Shown: positions 34,189-46,075, counted from the stretch's first letter. The stretch is DNA of 64,000 nt from Prunus persica (GCF_000346465.2 NC_034010.1:28312787-28376786), one strand, 5' to 3'. Notes: a model not told the origin generated them from the sequence alone. Translations and numbers: made by a program.

Positions 34189-36504
34189 TCAATTTTTCTT
34201 TTTTGATCCATGGACTATTCTGTCATGCAGAATCCTTTGCCCCATGTACCTGCACCACATGCACAACAAACAAAACCAAAATGAAGGTTTAATCAGCAAT
34301 TAGTATAAGCTTTTCGAGAATATTATGTATATATGATATGTTTTCCAAGTATACTTGCCTTCCAAGCATCATGACAGTAGCTTGGGGATTAGCACCCGGG
34401 GTGTGATAAAACGTTGAACCATCAATAACCCTCAGAGAATCAATACCAAGAACTCTATATCCTTTATCAACAACCCTCCCAACTTGACACCCTCCATGAT
34501 AGTGCCATATGGTCATCACAGTGTCTATGCAAAATTGTTCCAGCGAAAACGTGGCATTCGCGTGCTTTCGCCTCCTGTTCACCGGCAGAGTCAACATCAG
34601 GTCAATGAGAGCTTCCACTGGCATGTTTTTATAACGGAACTTTGAGTAGGCTTTTGAGTCCACAACATCTATAATGGTCCTCATGCCCTCAATGCACTTC
34701 CTTAGGTCCTCTGGTTCTTTGAAGTAGTTAAATGTGACAAAGGGATTGTCATCAGGGTTTGTGTTCCTCAAAGCAAGATGACCTGTGGAGAGTGGACCCA
34801 TGATTTTTTCAAGTATGACTCCGGCTCTGATTGTTCTGTTCGCAATTCCATGTACCATCTCAGCAGCTCTGGCTATGGCTTCTGGTAAAACTCTGAAGGG
34901 CGGGTGCTCAGTCTGCAAGTGTAAAAATCAAACCCTCATTGATTAATTAGTTCCCTTTTTGCATATCTGTGCACATCAAATAACCCACATGGTTAATTAG
35001 GTCTCAATTAAAACTATGAAATTCATGTGGCCTGACCACATAGTTAACAACTAATACATGTGTGATGTGCCAAAAATGCATATGGTGGCAGAGAATGAGA
35101 GAAGTGAGAAATAGGAACCTGGCTCAAGAAGCGCTTGAAGTTATTGGAAAGCCTATGAGCCAAAGAAATAGAAAGGCTCAGTCCGCTAGCTCCTTCAATG
35201 TAGCTATTGAACTTTGTGATGCCCACAACTTGAACCAGGGAGACCTCAACTGGGATTGGTGAGGGAATGAGCAGAACATTCATCGGATTATCAGCCATCC
35301 CCTGGCCCACCATGGGGTGGTCCACCACCACCTTGATACCGTGGGCCCGGAGTTGGTAAGCGGGCCCCACGCCACTCAGCATCAACAGCTGTGGGCTCCC
35401 AATAGCACCAGCTGATAAGATTATCTCATTCTTATTGGAGTTCCTCTTTAGGTATGCTTGGTGCCTAACCTCATATGCATCTTTATATATCACACCATAA
35501 GCTTGTGGACTTGCTCTTCCTGCATCAAAAATAGATGCACATATATAACAAGTCACACCATAATTAAGCTCATAAATATTAAACCCAACAAAAATTCAAA
35601 ACCAATGGTAGCTAGCAACTAAACATATATCTGCTTTCTTCTCAATTAAAAATGTGATTTTTCTAGAGTACAAATTCGCTTACCAGGAATATATCTAAAC
35701 AAGATTTTCTGCACAGTTGCATGCAAATAGACAGTGATCTTTCTTGGGTCTGCATACTGAAGCAAATCTGCAGCAGTGTGTCTATGACCCTCTGCATCAA
35801 AAATAGTCCCTCCAACTTTAGTCCCATACAAATGATCATAGGTAAACTCATTGTTGGGCAACACTCCCACTTCAAGCAAACCATCTCTCAAGGCATTCTC
35901 CCACTGCAGAATCTCTGGTTTGAAGGCCACCACTTTCTCAACCCATTCATAAGACTGGTTGACCAAATTATGGTTCCAACCAACCTCCTTGACGTAACGT
36001 GTGCTGGCACGGGTGTAGAACCCGGCGTTCACTGCTGAGCCACCTCCTAGCACGCGTGCCCGGATGTTGTGAACTCCGTCCTCGGAGGTGAATTGCTGGG
36101 CTGGGGACGTGGGAGAGGTGTCCAAAAGAGTGGGGCCAAAGTTGGCAATGTTGGTTATGTTTGGATTGCCATAAGGCGAGCCGCCTCGTTCAAGGACTAA
36201 AATGGTTGCACCATGAGACAGAGTTGCGGCCAATGGACAACCGGCGGTGCCACCACCAATGATTATGTAGTCATAGTAAACCACTGCCGGAGCTGATGTT
36301 GCTTCTTTGACAAATGTGTAGTCTGGAGCTGCATAAATGAATCAAACTGGTGATAATTAATTAACAGTCTCTAATTAAACATTTGATCTGCACAACACAA
36401 ATATGATCCTGTTTACCTTTATCTGAATAAGAAATGGGAAGAAAGAAGAGAAACCCAGAAAGAAAAGCTCCAAAGAATGTGATCATGCATGATCCCAAAC
36501 CCAT
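34189..36504 (-). CDS. GMC-family FAD oxidoreductase, HOTHEAD-like
   Basis: Secreted flavoprotein of the glucose-methanol-choline family. HOTHEAD itself is implicated in oxidation of long-chain hydroxy fatty acids for cuticle formation. Five exons, 36417-36504, 35684-36328, 35119-35519, 34359-34912 and 34189-34249, give 582 residues, against about 594 for HOTHEAD. Residues 1-27 form a signal peptide (MGLGSCMITFFGAFLSGFLF). The FAD-binding GxGxxG is IIIGGGTAGCPLA at 51-63, followed by ILVLERGG. GMC signature 1 reads RVLGGGSAVNAGFYTRA and signature 2 reads ILSAGAIGSPQLLMLSGVGP. The active-site regions WHYHGGCQVG and FYHTPGANPQATVMMLGR are present. The last intron begins AG|GCAAGT, a GC donor; without it the frame reads into unrelated sequence, and with it the end RYMGQRILHDRIV restores family similarity. 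By gene order it fits At5g51930/At5g51950. Confidence 0.9.
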
Positions 36505-38168
36505 TGTGTGTGTTTCCAATTAAACCACCTTCCCCAAAGACAATAAAATTTATTTTTGCAATGTATTTGTGATCTGGGGTCTTGTTTGAATTAATTATCC
36601 AAAACCACACCAGCTACTCTCCTTTAAATAACCCTAAACCCTAAGGCCTAGTGGCCTAACGTTCTTTGTGCACACAAAAGACCTAATTAAAGAGGTCATG
36701 CATTTATAGTTCAACAACATTAATTTTTTCACCTACTCATGCAAAGATACAACGGCCCTTCATGAAGTTTGATAATACGAACACCCCATTTCCAGTAGTG
36801 CTCACTAACTTGGGATTAGCTAGCTAATCGTATCTAATTAGTATAATCAATATCATTGTTTTTTTTGAGGAATTTACAAAGGCAACAAGTAAAGTTGACA
36901 TGATATTAAATTATTAATGGTATGGTTTAGCTTCTATTCCATACATCTTGATGAAGTCTTATTCAACAGTTAAATTTTTGGTGCCGGCCCAGTGCCTATT
37001 TTTGCATGCCTTGACATTCAAATGTTTACTGCTAGCTACTAGTGGCAATTGCAGATAAATTTTTTCAAGTTGCTCAACTGCCCAAACAAGTATTGGTTGA
37101 ATCCAATTAATTCAAAGAAACATAAATGGAGGTCTTTTTGCATGCTCAATTGCCTGGCTTGCCTTGATTCTAATGGAGGTCTTTCCACTTCTGGGGAAAA
37201 CAGAAAAGAAGCCTTCCTTTTCCAGCTCAATTGCGTGCTCGATTGCCCGGCTCGAAAATTTTGTTGGATAATTGAATGATTTGAGAATTAATCAACATTA
37301 TGACACTCAACAGTAACATATAGGCACATTCATTACATGACTTGAGGACGCAAATCAAAATGATCCAATAACATTGATATTCAAAATTCATGATTAGGTT
37401 GCTTATGATCTAGTGTCAAATGATACTATTCTTTTGGTTCGGAAGGATGCATAAGTATTAAGTTAGTTAGCATCTCATCTCACGAACCTAGTTAATATAA
37501 TATTACTTCTCTCCTTAATTAGGTTAGGTGACATTTGCATCTGGTCGTTGAGTGGAACATCCAAGGCTTTCCTTTCCTATATGAGACAATTCAACTCTTG
37601 TAAGTTGTATCTATCAGTATTAGCTATTAGGAGGACAGTGAAGAAAATGGCACATCGGAGAACCCTCGCCGAACATGTCTTGTTTCAGCGATAAGCGCCT
37701 AAGATCTTGAGTTCCCGTTCTCATCTCTCTGCAAAATACATACAATTTAGGAAATTCTTGCAAAAAATCTACATGGGAATTCTGAATTTCCACAACAATC
37801 ATACCTTTGGTGCGAATAAACTATCAGATAGAGAATAGAGAGCAAAATCTTCAAAACAAAAACAAAACATGAATCTTGGGCGGGAATCACAGACAACGAT
37901 TCCAACACTATTTAAAACTCCCACAAATTATTTCAGTTGTTCTCAAATGATCCATAACTCTAATTAACAAGCACAAAATAACATACATATGGGAATCACA
38001 GACAACGATTGCGAAAAATCGGCCGCCGAGCGCCTAGGCACCGCCTAGCCCCATTTTTCAATCACTGTTTAGAACTCCCACAAACTATTTCAGCTGTTCT
38101 CAAATGATCCATAACTCTAATTAACACGCACAAAATGATATATATGCATAGTTCGAGTATGAAATTAC
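36505..38168. other. intergenic upstream of the GMC gene
   Basis: No complete gene was found. A local direct duplication lies at 37882-38140 and contains a GC-rich palindromic insert at about 38010-38062. The short frames at 37049-37279 and 37620-37802 have no recognisable domain. Confidence 0.5.
37882..38140. repeat. local direct duplication with a GC-rich insert
   Basis: GGGAATCACAGACAACGATT occurs at 37882 and 37991. The following block, ACTCCCACAAA through CAAATGATCCATAACTCTAA, occurs from about 37918 and again from about 38074. The two offsets (109 and 156 bp) differ by 47 bp, the length of an insert in the second copy that reads GAAAAATCGGCCGCC, then CGCCTAGGCACCGCCTAG, then CCCCATTTTTC. 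Confidence 0.7.
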
Positions 38169-38287
38169 CAAAATGGCATCGATGTCATCCTCAGGTGAGA
38201 GCTTCTAGTCTCTCTGTGAGCTCTCTTTTCCTCAGATTTCGCTGCTTTCTCTTTGCCTTTTCCTGGCTTTTTCGTCTTCTTCCCCAT
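38169..38287 (-). pseudogene. first-exon fragment of a kelch-repeat protein gene
   Basis: From the ATG at 38287 the minus strand reads MGKKTKKPGKGKEKAAKSEEKRA, the lysine-rich N-terminus I know from plant kelch-repeat (galactose oxidase/kelch, KEL3-like) proteins. Next to the end, in another frame, it reads KLSPEDDIDAIL before a plausible donor GTAATTTC. The family expects these two blocks in one frame, so there is a one-base shift between them. No kelch repeats or later exons were found in the following 550 bp. This looks like a duplicated 5' end rather than a working gene. It could instead be exon 1 of a rearranged gene whose body lies outside the window. Confidence 0.55.
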
Positions 38288-41114
38288 GTCTGGATACACA
38301 GCCAAAGAGGCTCAAGGCAGACTCGGCGCGAGGAAGAAGAGAGAGCTATCTAGACGACGCTAATAATGACTGTGTTGCTTTCAGCATCGACGTCGTTTAT
38401 TTGGGGTAGTAAATCCGCTGGCAGTTGGGTCACGAATGCACGTTGTCGTTTTTTAAAGCTGAAGCCGGACAAGAGGCCCAACGTTTAAAATATGTCGGAC
38501 AGGATTTATCCAGCCAAAAATAGATACGGGTCTAACCCCATGTCCGAGTTTGTGGTGTATGCCTTGTTTATTTGACTAATGGGCTAGACCAATTTTTCCT
38601 TCTTTTTTTTTTTTTTTTGGGGGTCAATGGCCAATTTATCCTTCTATGGTTGTATAATTTTGTTGATTATATATGACACATTTTCCCACTACAAAAAGAT
38701 TTCGAAACGAAAAAATTATTGTGTGACGGCTTTACTAATATGTGGTGTGTCGATATAATCTTATCAAAGGCTAAAGATGGAGAGAGCCCTATTGATGGCA
38801 AAGCTTGTCTAGAAGCACATCAAAGTTAGCTAATCGGCGGACGTTGCGATAACGCCGGTGGCAGGAGGTGCTAGGTTTGGTTTCATTTTTTTGTTTTGTT
38901 AATTTTATTGTAAGGGTATATTTTAGACTTTTAGCATGTTAAAATAAAACAAAACTTATGGCAATAGCTTCTAGTTTTCCAATCATATAATGGAAGAAGA
39001 GATTGTAATACTTAGTACGCTTGACTTGTCCTATTGAAACTTTTTCCATCATGCTTTTCTTGTAGAGTGGCACTTCCTTTAAATAATGAACATTTTCTCT
39101 TTTTTCTCTTTCTCCGCGTCACTTTTCTCTCATTCCGTTTTTTTTTTTATTTTTTCCAAATCATCTTCTTCATGATTCTCTCTTTTTTCTTTGATGCATA
39201 TCTCTCTTGTAGAATTTGGGTTTGTTCTGATAAATTGAATTTATGGCTTGTCGAATTAGGATTTCTTAATTGAATTGGGGCTTGTGAAATTAGAGTTTTG
39301 AATTGTGAATTAGGTTTCTCAATGTTGGAAAAATTATCTGATATGTTCTTTTAAGCCCAAAAAAAATGGTTTTTTCTTCTTTTTTTTGTCAGAATGGTTT
39401 ATTGGGATTCAAATGAATGTATGCTTCTTATTTTTTTAAGCCCAAAAGTGATTTTCCTTTTTTTTCTAAAAAAAAAAATTACATATTTGGTGTTTAGTGT
39501 ATGTGCAGAGTGGGCCACAATTTAGAATTTGGGCTTGGGCTTTAGAAAACTCTTATTGACTTCGTTCACTCATGTCGTTGAGTTTAATGTGTAAGTTTAT
39601 CCCAGCCAGTTATCAAATCCTGAATCCGCCTCTAATCCCTATCCAAGTTATAGGTTGCTGATAGCTTTCTCTCTATGTGTTCCCATTAAATATTTATATT
39701 TATTTTTGCTTGCTTGCTTGGTTGAGCCAGTCAACTTTATCCCTAGTGTACGTGGAAGTTTGAAGCACATAGCACGTCGTTGGTTTTTGTTTGGATTCAG
39801 CTATCAAACATGTAACATGTTCATGGGAGACTTTAGAAAATGACAAAGGAGGGAGAAATTTTTTAAAAGAAGTTAAAATAGACAAAATTGCTTTTATTTA
39901 TTTTTGAATTTCTTAATAAATTCTTTACATTTGCATGTCTTTGATTTGAAAGTTGAGAGGTTTTTTTGTCTTTTTCGAAAAAACTTTGGCTTTTTCTAAA
40001 AGTAAAAGTTTTTTTGTGACTAAAACCTAAATTTACTTTTAGATTATTATGCGTGTAAATATAAGTTTCACAAAAAGATTGTCAACCACGCTAATAAATT
40101 ATAAATGTTGAGGTGTCCATTCTTATGAACCAATTTGAACGTTTTCCTGGATAATCATCCATCGTATTGATTCATAATTACGTAATTAAAAGAGATTTGA
40201 AAGAAACATTTTACATAATGAAAATATAGTCCAATCAATTTTGATGAACATGTCAAGTCATGGTTATTAGGCGATATGGTCGGCTGAGTCGATGGCTGCT
40301 TAACTTTAAAAACAAAAAGCATACGGCAAACGTGTAATTACAAACAACGTAAAACGAAAATTTGTAATAGTATTAGAAGCGAATTATTATTTTCAATTTC
40401 TTGAAAGAGGTTGAATTCTTTCTTGGTTTAGAGACAAAGTTGGTGGCTGCTCTGAGCCCAGTGTCGTCTTCCCAACTGCATCTGCATGCCATACCCTTTT
40501 CGTTGCTACTTACTTTACTTACCTAATTTAAAACTGTTTTTTTAGTTGTGTACATTATTTTCTTATTCACAAATTTGGTTCTTTCTTCTCTCCGAAAGAT
40601 GACTCAAAAACCTGTCCCCAGGCACAGAGAGCCAAAGACAAAGGAATTAACAGGAAGGAAACAAAAAGTCGTTAATTAATGCAAATTTCCATATCCAATT
40701 AAATTCAAGTTTTGACATGAGATTTCCTTATCAATGAATCTCCTGTGAGTAAAGCCATGGAAAAGCCAAAATATATGTGAAGCATGGATGAGGATAAGAA
40801 TAAAAGCAAATACAAAGAGCTTTAATTTTCTGTCGATTTCATTCATTTCATACAGATGATATAAATATATTACACATGCCAGCTGGGCTCATAGAGTCAT
40901 AGGGGACCTGTTCATTTGAAAAATTAAGAAGAAGAAGAAGAAGAAGAAGAAAAAAACTGGCAGTAAATTTGACTTTCTATCAATGAAATGAAATTCATGA
41001 TTGATCTCTGTATGTGTTACAACTTACAAGTTGCTAGCTACTGCTATAGAAGAAGAGAATATATATTTAAATATATAGTCTCTCAAAATATATACTAGTG
41101 CCTGAGGAAATTGA
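38288..41114. other. intergenic, no gene seen
   Basis: AT-rich DNA with poly-T tracts and a GAA microsatellite at about 40929-40948. A diverged repeat at 39776-40035 has a second copy near 59960-60225. Plus-strand frames at 39034-39273 and 39655-39843 have no domain. Confidence 0.5.
39776..40035. repeat. dispersed repeat, copy A
   Basis: It shares with 59960-60225 a collinear series of blocks: AAAATAGACAAAATTG, TTATTTATTTTTGAATTT, TTCTTTACATTTGCAT, TTTGATTTGAAAGTTGA and GACTAAAACCTAAATTTA. The pair is probably an old transposon family. No terminal repeats were identified. Confidence 0.7.
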
Positions 41115-41420
41115 TCAAGGTCTGGAAGGAGTGATCTTGATGACGAGGCCAGGGAAAACATCATCCGGGTCATGGATATGCGGGTTGCGCTCCACGATAA
41201 AGGGGTCGCTGCACTTGTCACTGATGGTGTGGAGGGTCTCGCCTTCTCCGACCACATAAATTTCATCACAGGGCCGGTTGATCACAAAGTGTTTAGCCCC
41301 TCGAACCGGGTCGTTGTCCGGCATAGAATCGTTCTCTCTGATGGAAGCAAACAAGATCAAGGCCAATAGGATTGTGGCGCAGTACCAAGAGGCTGCATCA
41401 GCCATAGGCTTTGATGCCAT
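41115..41420 (-). CDS. small LysM-domain protein
   Basis: A 101-residue single-exon protein. Residues 1-30 hold a hydrophobic segment (SWYCATILLALILFASI) that is a signal peptide or anchor. Residues about 53-98 are one LysM domain: IYVVGEGETLHTISDKCSDP, then the IVERNPHI and PGLVIKITPS blocks. LysM modules bind N-acetylglucosamine polymers such as chitin oligomers. Proteins this small have no kinase domain, and their role is not established. A TATATATA box lies 75 bp upstream. I recall a similar gene (At5g62150) beside AGL42 and MIR399c in Arabidopsis, which fits its place here not far from a MIR399 hairpin. The two cysteines (CDEIY, DKCSD) could be disulphide-bonded. Confidence 0.85.
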   Translation of the reverse strand: MASKPMADAASWYCATILLALILFASIRENDSMPDNDPVRGAKHFVINRPCDEIYVVGEGETLHTISDKCSDPFIVERNPHIHDPDDVFPGLVIKITPSRP

Positions 41421-41494
41421 AAAATGAAAAAAAAAAGAGAGCTGATGAGGTTATGGGGTTTTGTTGATGAAACATAAAGAAGGCTGGGTCTTTG

Positions 41495-41502
41495 TATATA
41501 TA
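41495..41502 (-). promoter_or_regulatory. TATA box of the LysM gene
   Basis: TATATATA on the minus strand, 75 bp upstream of the start codon. Confidence 0.5.
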
Positions 41503-44230
41503 GGTACATGTGTGCAGCAAAGATATGTTAGCATTTATGTGAAGAAAGAAAGAGAGGTTTTTGGTTGTTTGCGTGGGGAGGGGAGTTGGGTTCAACGTGG
41601 ACTTGGCTTATAGAGAGACTGCTACTATATTGAATTACTGAAAAGGACAGGTTTAGTTTCTAAGGTTTTATTATGAATTTTATAGTTTAATTTCATGCAT
41701 GGTGTTTCTTTTTTAATGGTAGAAAGAAGCTCTGTTTTAGTTTTTACGACAATCAATCAGTATATATTTTTCAATTCTGGCAGGTGGGAGTTGTCTATTA
41801 GTCAGAGAGGCTGCAACTTAGGTGTTGAACATGAACAACTTTTATATTCTGCTACAGTGCGACTGCTACTAGAAGATATATATATATACTCAGATACCAA
41901 AACTTTATATTAATATAGAATTTGTGTATGTTCTAGGGGAATATCAATTTGGACATGAAGGTAATTATTAGAAATATTATGCTGGTCATGGGTTTTGATA
42001 ACTGAAAAGAACCAAAAAGATCAAGAAGAGAAAGATAGGTAGTGGCGGAAAATGTGGGGTGGCAAATTGTGTGCTGGGGAAAGTGGCAAATTGCGTGAGG
42101 AATTAGAGGCGGGCCTTCCTCCCCCACTCACCGCCTAGAACAAGGTAAAAAACCCTGTAACTATCATGTAAAGACTAACGCAAGCAACTAAAGAAGTTCA
42201 AAAGTTGTGCTTGCTGCCATTGCCTAGAGTCTTTGACGTATTCTTTTGCCAAATGGGTCTTGAGAACTTTTTGGACTTTTGCCTTATGGCGTGCTCCAAA
42301 TGCTTGGCTTTATGAACCAGCTGACCAAGTCATCAGCCAACCATATACATTGGCAATATAGACGGACCAAATTATTAGCTCTTTTTTTATTTTCTTTTGT
42401 TTTTGGTGTAGGGGTGGACCAAACCATCGTTCCCAATTTCCCAACGCACAACCAAGAGATGAGAGGTTGACATATTGGAGGGTTTGGAACTTTATTGGGG
42501 ATGCTATAGCCACACAAGTCGGGAATTTTCATCGGAATGCATTTAATCAGTCGGCGGAGAGTGTCCAGGTCGGTGAACAGTTGAGATGTATGATTGAAAG
42601 AAGATAGTCACAGCCAATGGGAGTAGTGGCTTCCCCCTCCCTCATGGCACCCCAGTTCGAACCCACCCCAATTAAAAAAAAAAGAAAAAAAGAAAAGAAG
42701 ATAAGTCACGAAAATAATATAATTATTATTATACAAGTAGCCTATTAAATCAATAATTCATTTTTGTCTAAGGCGCATTAATATTCTCAATAATGCCTTG
42801 CTTTGGATGTTAGCTTATGTGATATTGTATCCTTTATTTTCATGTATTTGCTAATCTAAACATATAATCCTTATTAGCAATGGTCCCACACTCCATGCTT
42901 TCAATGTACTGTTTGGCATATGATTGTTGTCATATAAGTATAACATCCAAAGATTGATGTATATAATATACTGTTTGGCATATGATTGTTGTCATATGGG
43001 TACAATTTTAGACAGATGCTTGCCTCTACCATAACTACTCAGCTAGGCGGCTTGTAAGTTGTAGACTTGTAGTGTAATATGTTCATGAATGGTTTAAATT
43101 TGTTTGGTTGCAGTGGCACTGGCAATGCCTAATTGCCCATCCTGTTTCAATTTGATCAATTTTTGTTCAATATTGCTAAAACATTAGTTTGGTTTTCAAG
43201 TTTTCTCTTTTCTTCATCTGGCATCTTACCAATAAATGTTCAATCCAGGGCCATCTTTAGGGTTCGGTTACCTTATGTGTATGCATATAAATATGAACTA
43301 ATTTCATAGAAAAATAGTATACTCTATATGCAAAATATGACAGTTTTTACAAAGAGAAACATCTGATTAGCGACGGACATGAGTAAAGCTTCTCCAATGA
43401 TAGCAAAAATCCTATATAAAGGCAAGTCAGACTAAAAACTACCAACTACATAACTACCAAATGTTAATTTATGATATCTTCTGTGCAGATAAGATTCATA
43501 ATAAGGTGCTTCTAACTATGCCATTAATTAGCCAAAACCCTATAATTGGCGTCACCATCCACCATTTTTCAGAGAAAACATCTCCAACATGGTCAACCAA
43601 TTGAATTGAATTAAGTGATGGGAAACACAATTACGATTCATTTATTTTAATTGGTGGACAAAGTCGTAAAGTCAATTATCTTGAAACATATTTCAACCAC
43701 ATTTGAGCACTAAACCCTTTGGAAGTGACATCACGGTAATAGACTTATCACTCCTATCCTATTCTCCACGACAGTGTCACAGCATTAGCGCATAATCACC
43801 ACCATCCCTCTGTGCTGTCTGTGGAAGACCTAAAAGAAGGAAAGAAATTGTGAAAGCACAAGCCACAATGCCTTCCTTCCATGAATAAACATTTGTACGT
43901 GCTTCCTGGAAGATGGAACTTTGGATTAAGTTGGTGGCATGGCAGCAGAGAGGCCCATCCCATCAAGCAAGTCTATGCCAAGCTTGGACCCAAACCAAAA
44001 CTCGGGTTTTAGCCCTGGGACAAGCAAAGGGATCCGATTGACCCAAAAGAAAAGGCCCATATTGAAACGCTCAACCCAGCACAACGCAAACAAAAAGGCA
44101 CAAGCAAGGCCAGTGGCGGGAAAGTCGATGGGCACGTATGCATTTTGATCTTTCACCTATGGTGACCTGAGAACTTCACTTTCTGCCCCAAATCCAAGTC
44201 AAAATTTAACCAAAACCGACGCCGCTCGTC
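41503..44230. other. intergenic, no gene seen
   Basis: Upstream of the LysM gene (minus) and of the second PPR gene (plus). A 62-bp-period direct repeat (TACTGTTTGGCATATGATTG at 42907 and 42969) is present. No supported gene was found; the short frames lack domains. Confidence 0.55.
42907..42998. repeat. two direct copies of a 30-bp motif
   Basis: TACTGTTTGGCATATGATTG and the next ten bases occur at 42907 and at 42969, exactly 62 bp apart. Each copy contains the near-palindrome CATATGATTGTTGTCATATG. Confidence 0.8.
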
Positions 44231-46075
44231 ATGAAACTCGCAAGACCCATTAGGCGCCACTTCAGCACCTACACAGCCAGCCAAAAATCAGAGCGTGTGG
44301 CCAACAACAGACCAATCTCCTTGACTCAAATCAAAGAGCTTCACGCACACCTTATCAGAACCCAGCTCGACAAGGACCCGTCTTCGGTCTCAGAGGTTGT
44401 TAGATATTACGCACTATCTCCTCTGTTTTTGGAGAAAGCCCTTTTAGTCTTCAATCAAATTGAGCAACCCACATTGTTGATTTGGAACCATATGATCCGT
44501 GGACTATCACAGAGTGGCCAATTCAGTGAAGCAATTCACGTGTATAATCGTATGTACCGCCAAGGATTGGCTGGGAATCATTTGACCTTTATATTCATTT
44601 TCAAGGCTTGTGCTCGAGCTCCTGATATTGTACATGGCCAAACGGTCCATACCCATGCACTGAAACTTGGCTTTGAACCGTATCTTTTTGTTTCGAATGC
44701 CTTAATTCACATGTATTCATCTTGTGGTTATTTGGGTTTTGCTCAGAAAATGTTTGATGGAATGCGGGAAAGAGATTTGGTCTCTTGGAATTCTTTGATA
44801 TGTGGATATAGTCAGTGCAACAGGTTTGAGAATGTTTTGGGTCTTTTTAAGGCAATGCAGGCAGCGAATGTGAGGGCTGATGCGGTCACAATGATGAAAG
44901 TTATTTTGGCGTGTAATTACTTGGGTGAATGGGAAATTGCAGACTCTATGGTTAACTATGTTGAAGAAAATCATGTTGACATTGATGTTTACTTGGGAAA
45001 CACTATGATAGATATGTATGGACGTCGTGGTTTGGCGAATTTGGCTCGGGAAGTATTTGATCGGATGCATGAAAGAAACATAGTTTCATGGAATTCCATG
45101 ATCAAGGGATATGCAAAAGCGGGAAACTTTGTCAATGCAAGAAAGCTTTTCAATGAGATGCCGAAGAGAAATGTGGTCTCTTGGACTTCCATGATCACTG
45201 GTTACTCTCAAGCTAACCAACATGCTGAGGCGGTGAGCCTTTTTGAAGAAATGATGGGAGCTAATGTGAGAGCAGATGAAATAACGGTGGCTAGTGTGCT
45301 TTCTGCTTGTGCGCATGTGGGTTCGCTTGATGTGGGAGAGGCTGTCCACCGCTACACAAGGAAGAATGGTGTGAAAGCAGATATCTATGTGGGAAATGCT
45401 TTGATAGATATGTATTGCAAATGTGGGGTGGCTGAGAAGGCATTGGAGGTGTTTCAGTGGATGGAAGAGAAAGACTCTGTGTCATGGACTTCGGTAATTT
45501 CAGGCCTTGCTGTGAATGGTTTTGCAGATTCTGCACTTGAAATCTTCTCGCGGATGTTGAGAGAAGGTATTCGACCAACTCATGGAATGTTCGTCGGGAT
45601 TTTATTAGCTTGCGCTCATGCTGGATTGGTAGAAAAAGGATTGGAATATTTTGAAAGCATGGAAAAGATTCATGGACTAATGCCAGAAATGAAACACTAT
45701 GGATGTGTTGTGGATCTGTTGAGCCGCTCTGGAGAGGTAGACAAGGCCTATGAGTTCATACAAAATATGCCTATTGTTCCCGACGTTGTAGTGTGGAGGA
45801 TATTGCTGAGTGCTTGTAAGGTTCATGGAAATGTGGCCCTAGCTGAAGTTGTCACAAACAAGCTTCTTGAATTGGATCCTTCTAACAGTGGGAATTATGT
45901 TCTCTCATCGAATACTTATGCAGCTTCAGATAGATGGGAAGATGTTATAAGAATGAGAGAACTGATGGATGAGAGCAATGTGCAGAAGCCATTTGGCCGT
46001 AGTTCCATTGAAATAAATGGCAAATTGTCAAATAACTCTCAGGAGCCAGGACTCACTTGTAAGAAGAATCGATGA
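44231..46075 (+). CDS. pentatricopeptide repeat protein, PLS class, short E-type C-terminus
   Basis: Organelle RNA-binding protein of the PLS type. It is intronless and has 614 residues. The first 30 residues are basic and lack acidic residues until the TASQKSE stretch (MKLARPIRRHFSTYT), which fits a mitochondrial transit peptide. Tandem motifs run from about residue 50 to 520, for example LLIWNHMIRGLSQSGQFSEA, LVSWNSLICGYSQCNRFENV, NTMIDMYGRRGLANLAREVF, NVVSWTSMITGYSQANQ and NALIDMYCKCGVAEKALEVF. An E motif follows (VVWRILLSACKVHGNVALAE). The E+ part stops soon after SSIEINGK and the tail SNNSQEPGLTCKKNR is not family-like. There is no DYW domain. The 3' end seems altered relative to typical members. 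A degenerate copy of this 3' end lies 1.7 kb downstream. I do not recognise a specific ortholog. Confidence 0.88.
   Translation: MKLARPIRRHFSTYTASQKSERVANNRPISLTQIKELHAHLIRTQLDKDPSSVSEVVRYYALSPLFLEKALLVFNQIEQPTLLIWNHMIRGLSQSGQFSEAIHVYNRMYRQGLAGNHLTFIFIFKACARAPDIVHGQTVHTHALKLGFEPYLFVSNALIHMYSSCGYLGFAQKMFDGMRERDLVSWNSLICGYSQCNRFENVLGLFKAMQAANVRADAVTMMKVILACNYLGEWEIADSMVNYVEENHVDIDVYLGNTMIDMYGRRGLANLAREVFDRMHERNIVSWNSMIKGYAKAGNFVNARKLFNEMPKRNVVSWTSMITGYSQANQHAEAVSLFEEMMGANVRADEITVASVLSACAHVGSLDVGEAVHRYTRKNGVKADIYVGNALIDMYCKCGVAEKALEVFQWMEEKDSVSWTSVISGLAVNGFADSALEIFSRMLREGIRPTHGMFVGILLACAHAGLVEKGLEYFESMEKIHGLMPEMKHYGCVVDLLSRSGEVDKAYEFIQNMPIVPDVVVWRILLSACKVHGNVALAEVVTNKLLELDPSNSGNYVLSSNTYAASDRWEDVIRMRELMDESNVQKPFGRSSIEINGKLSNNSQEPGLTCKKNR

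Noticed and set aside
36911..36994. CRISPR-like or other regularly spaced repeat array in the window
   Set aside because: No array of short repeats with unique spacers exists here or elsewhere. The only regular repeats are simple tandem ones, and this is a plant nuclear sequence.
42600..42690. Possible SINE or tRNA-like segment with a box-B-like GGTTCGAACTGG
   Set aside because: There is no box A at the right distance and no cloverleaf, and the adjacent A tract alone is not enough.
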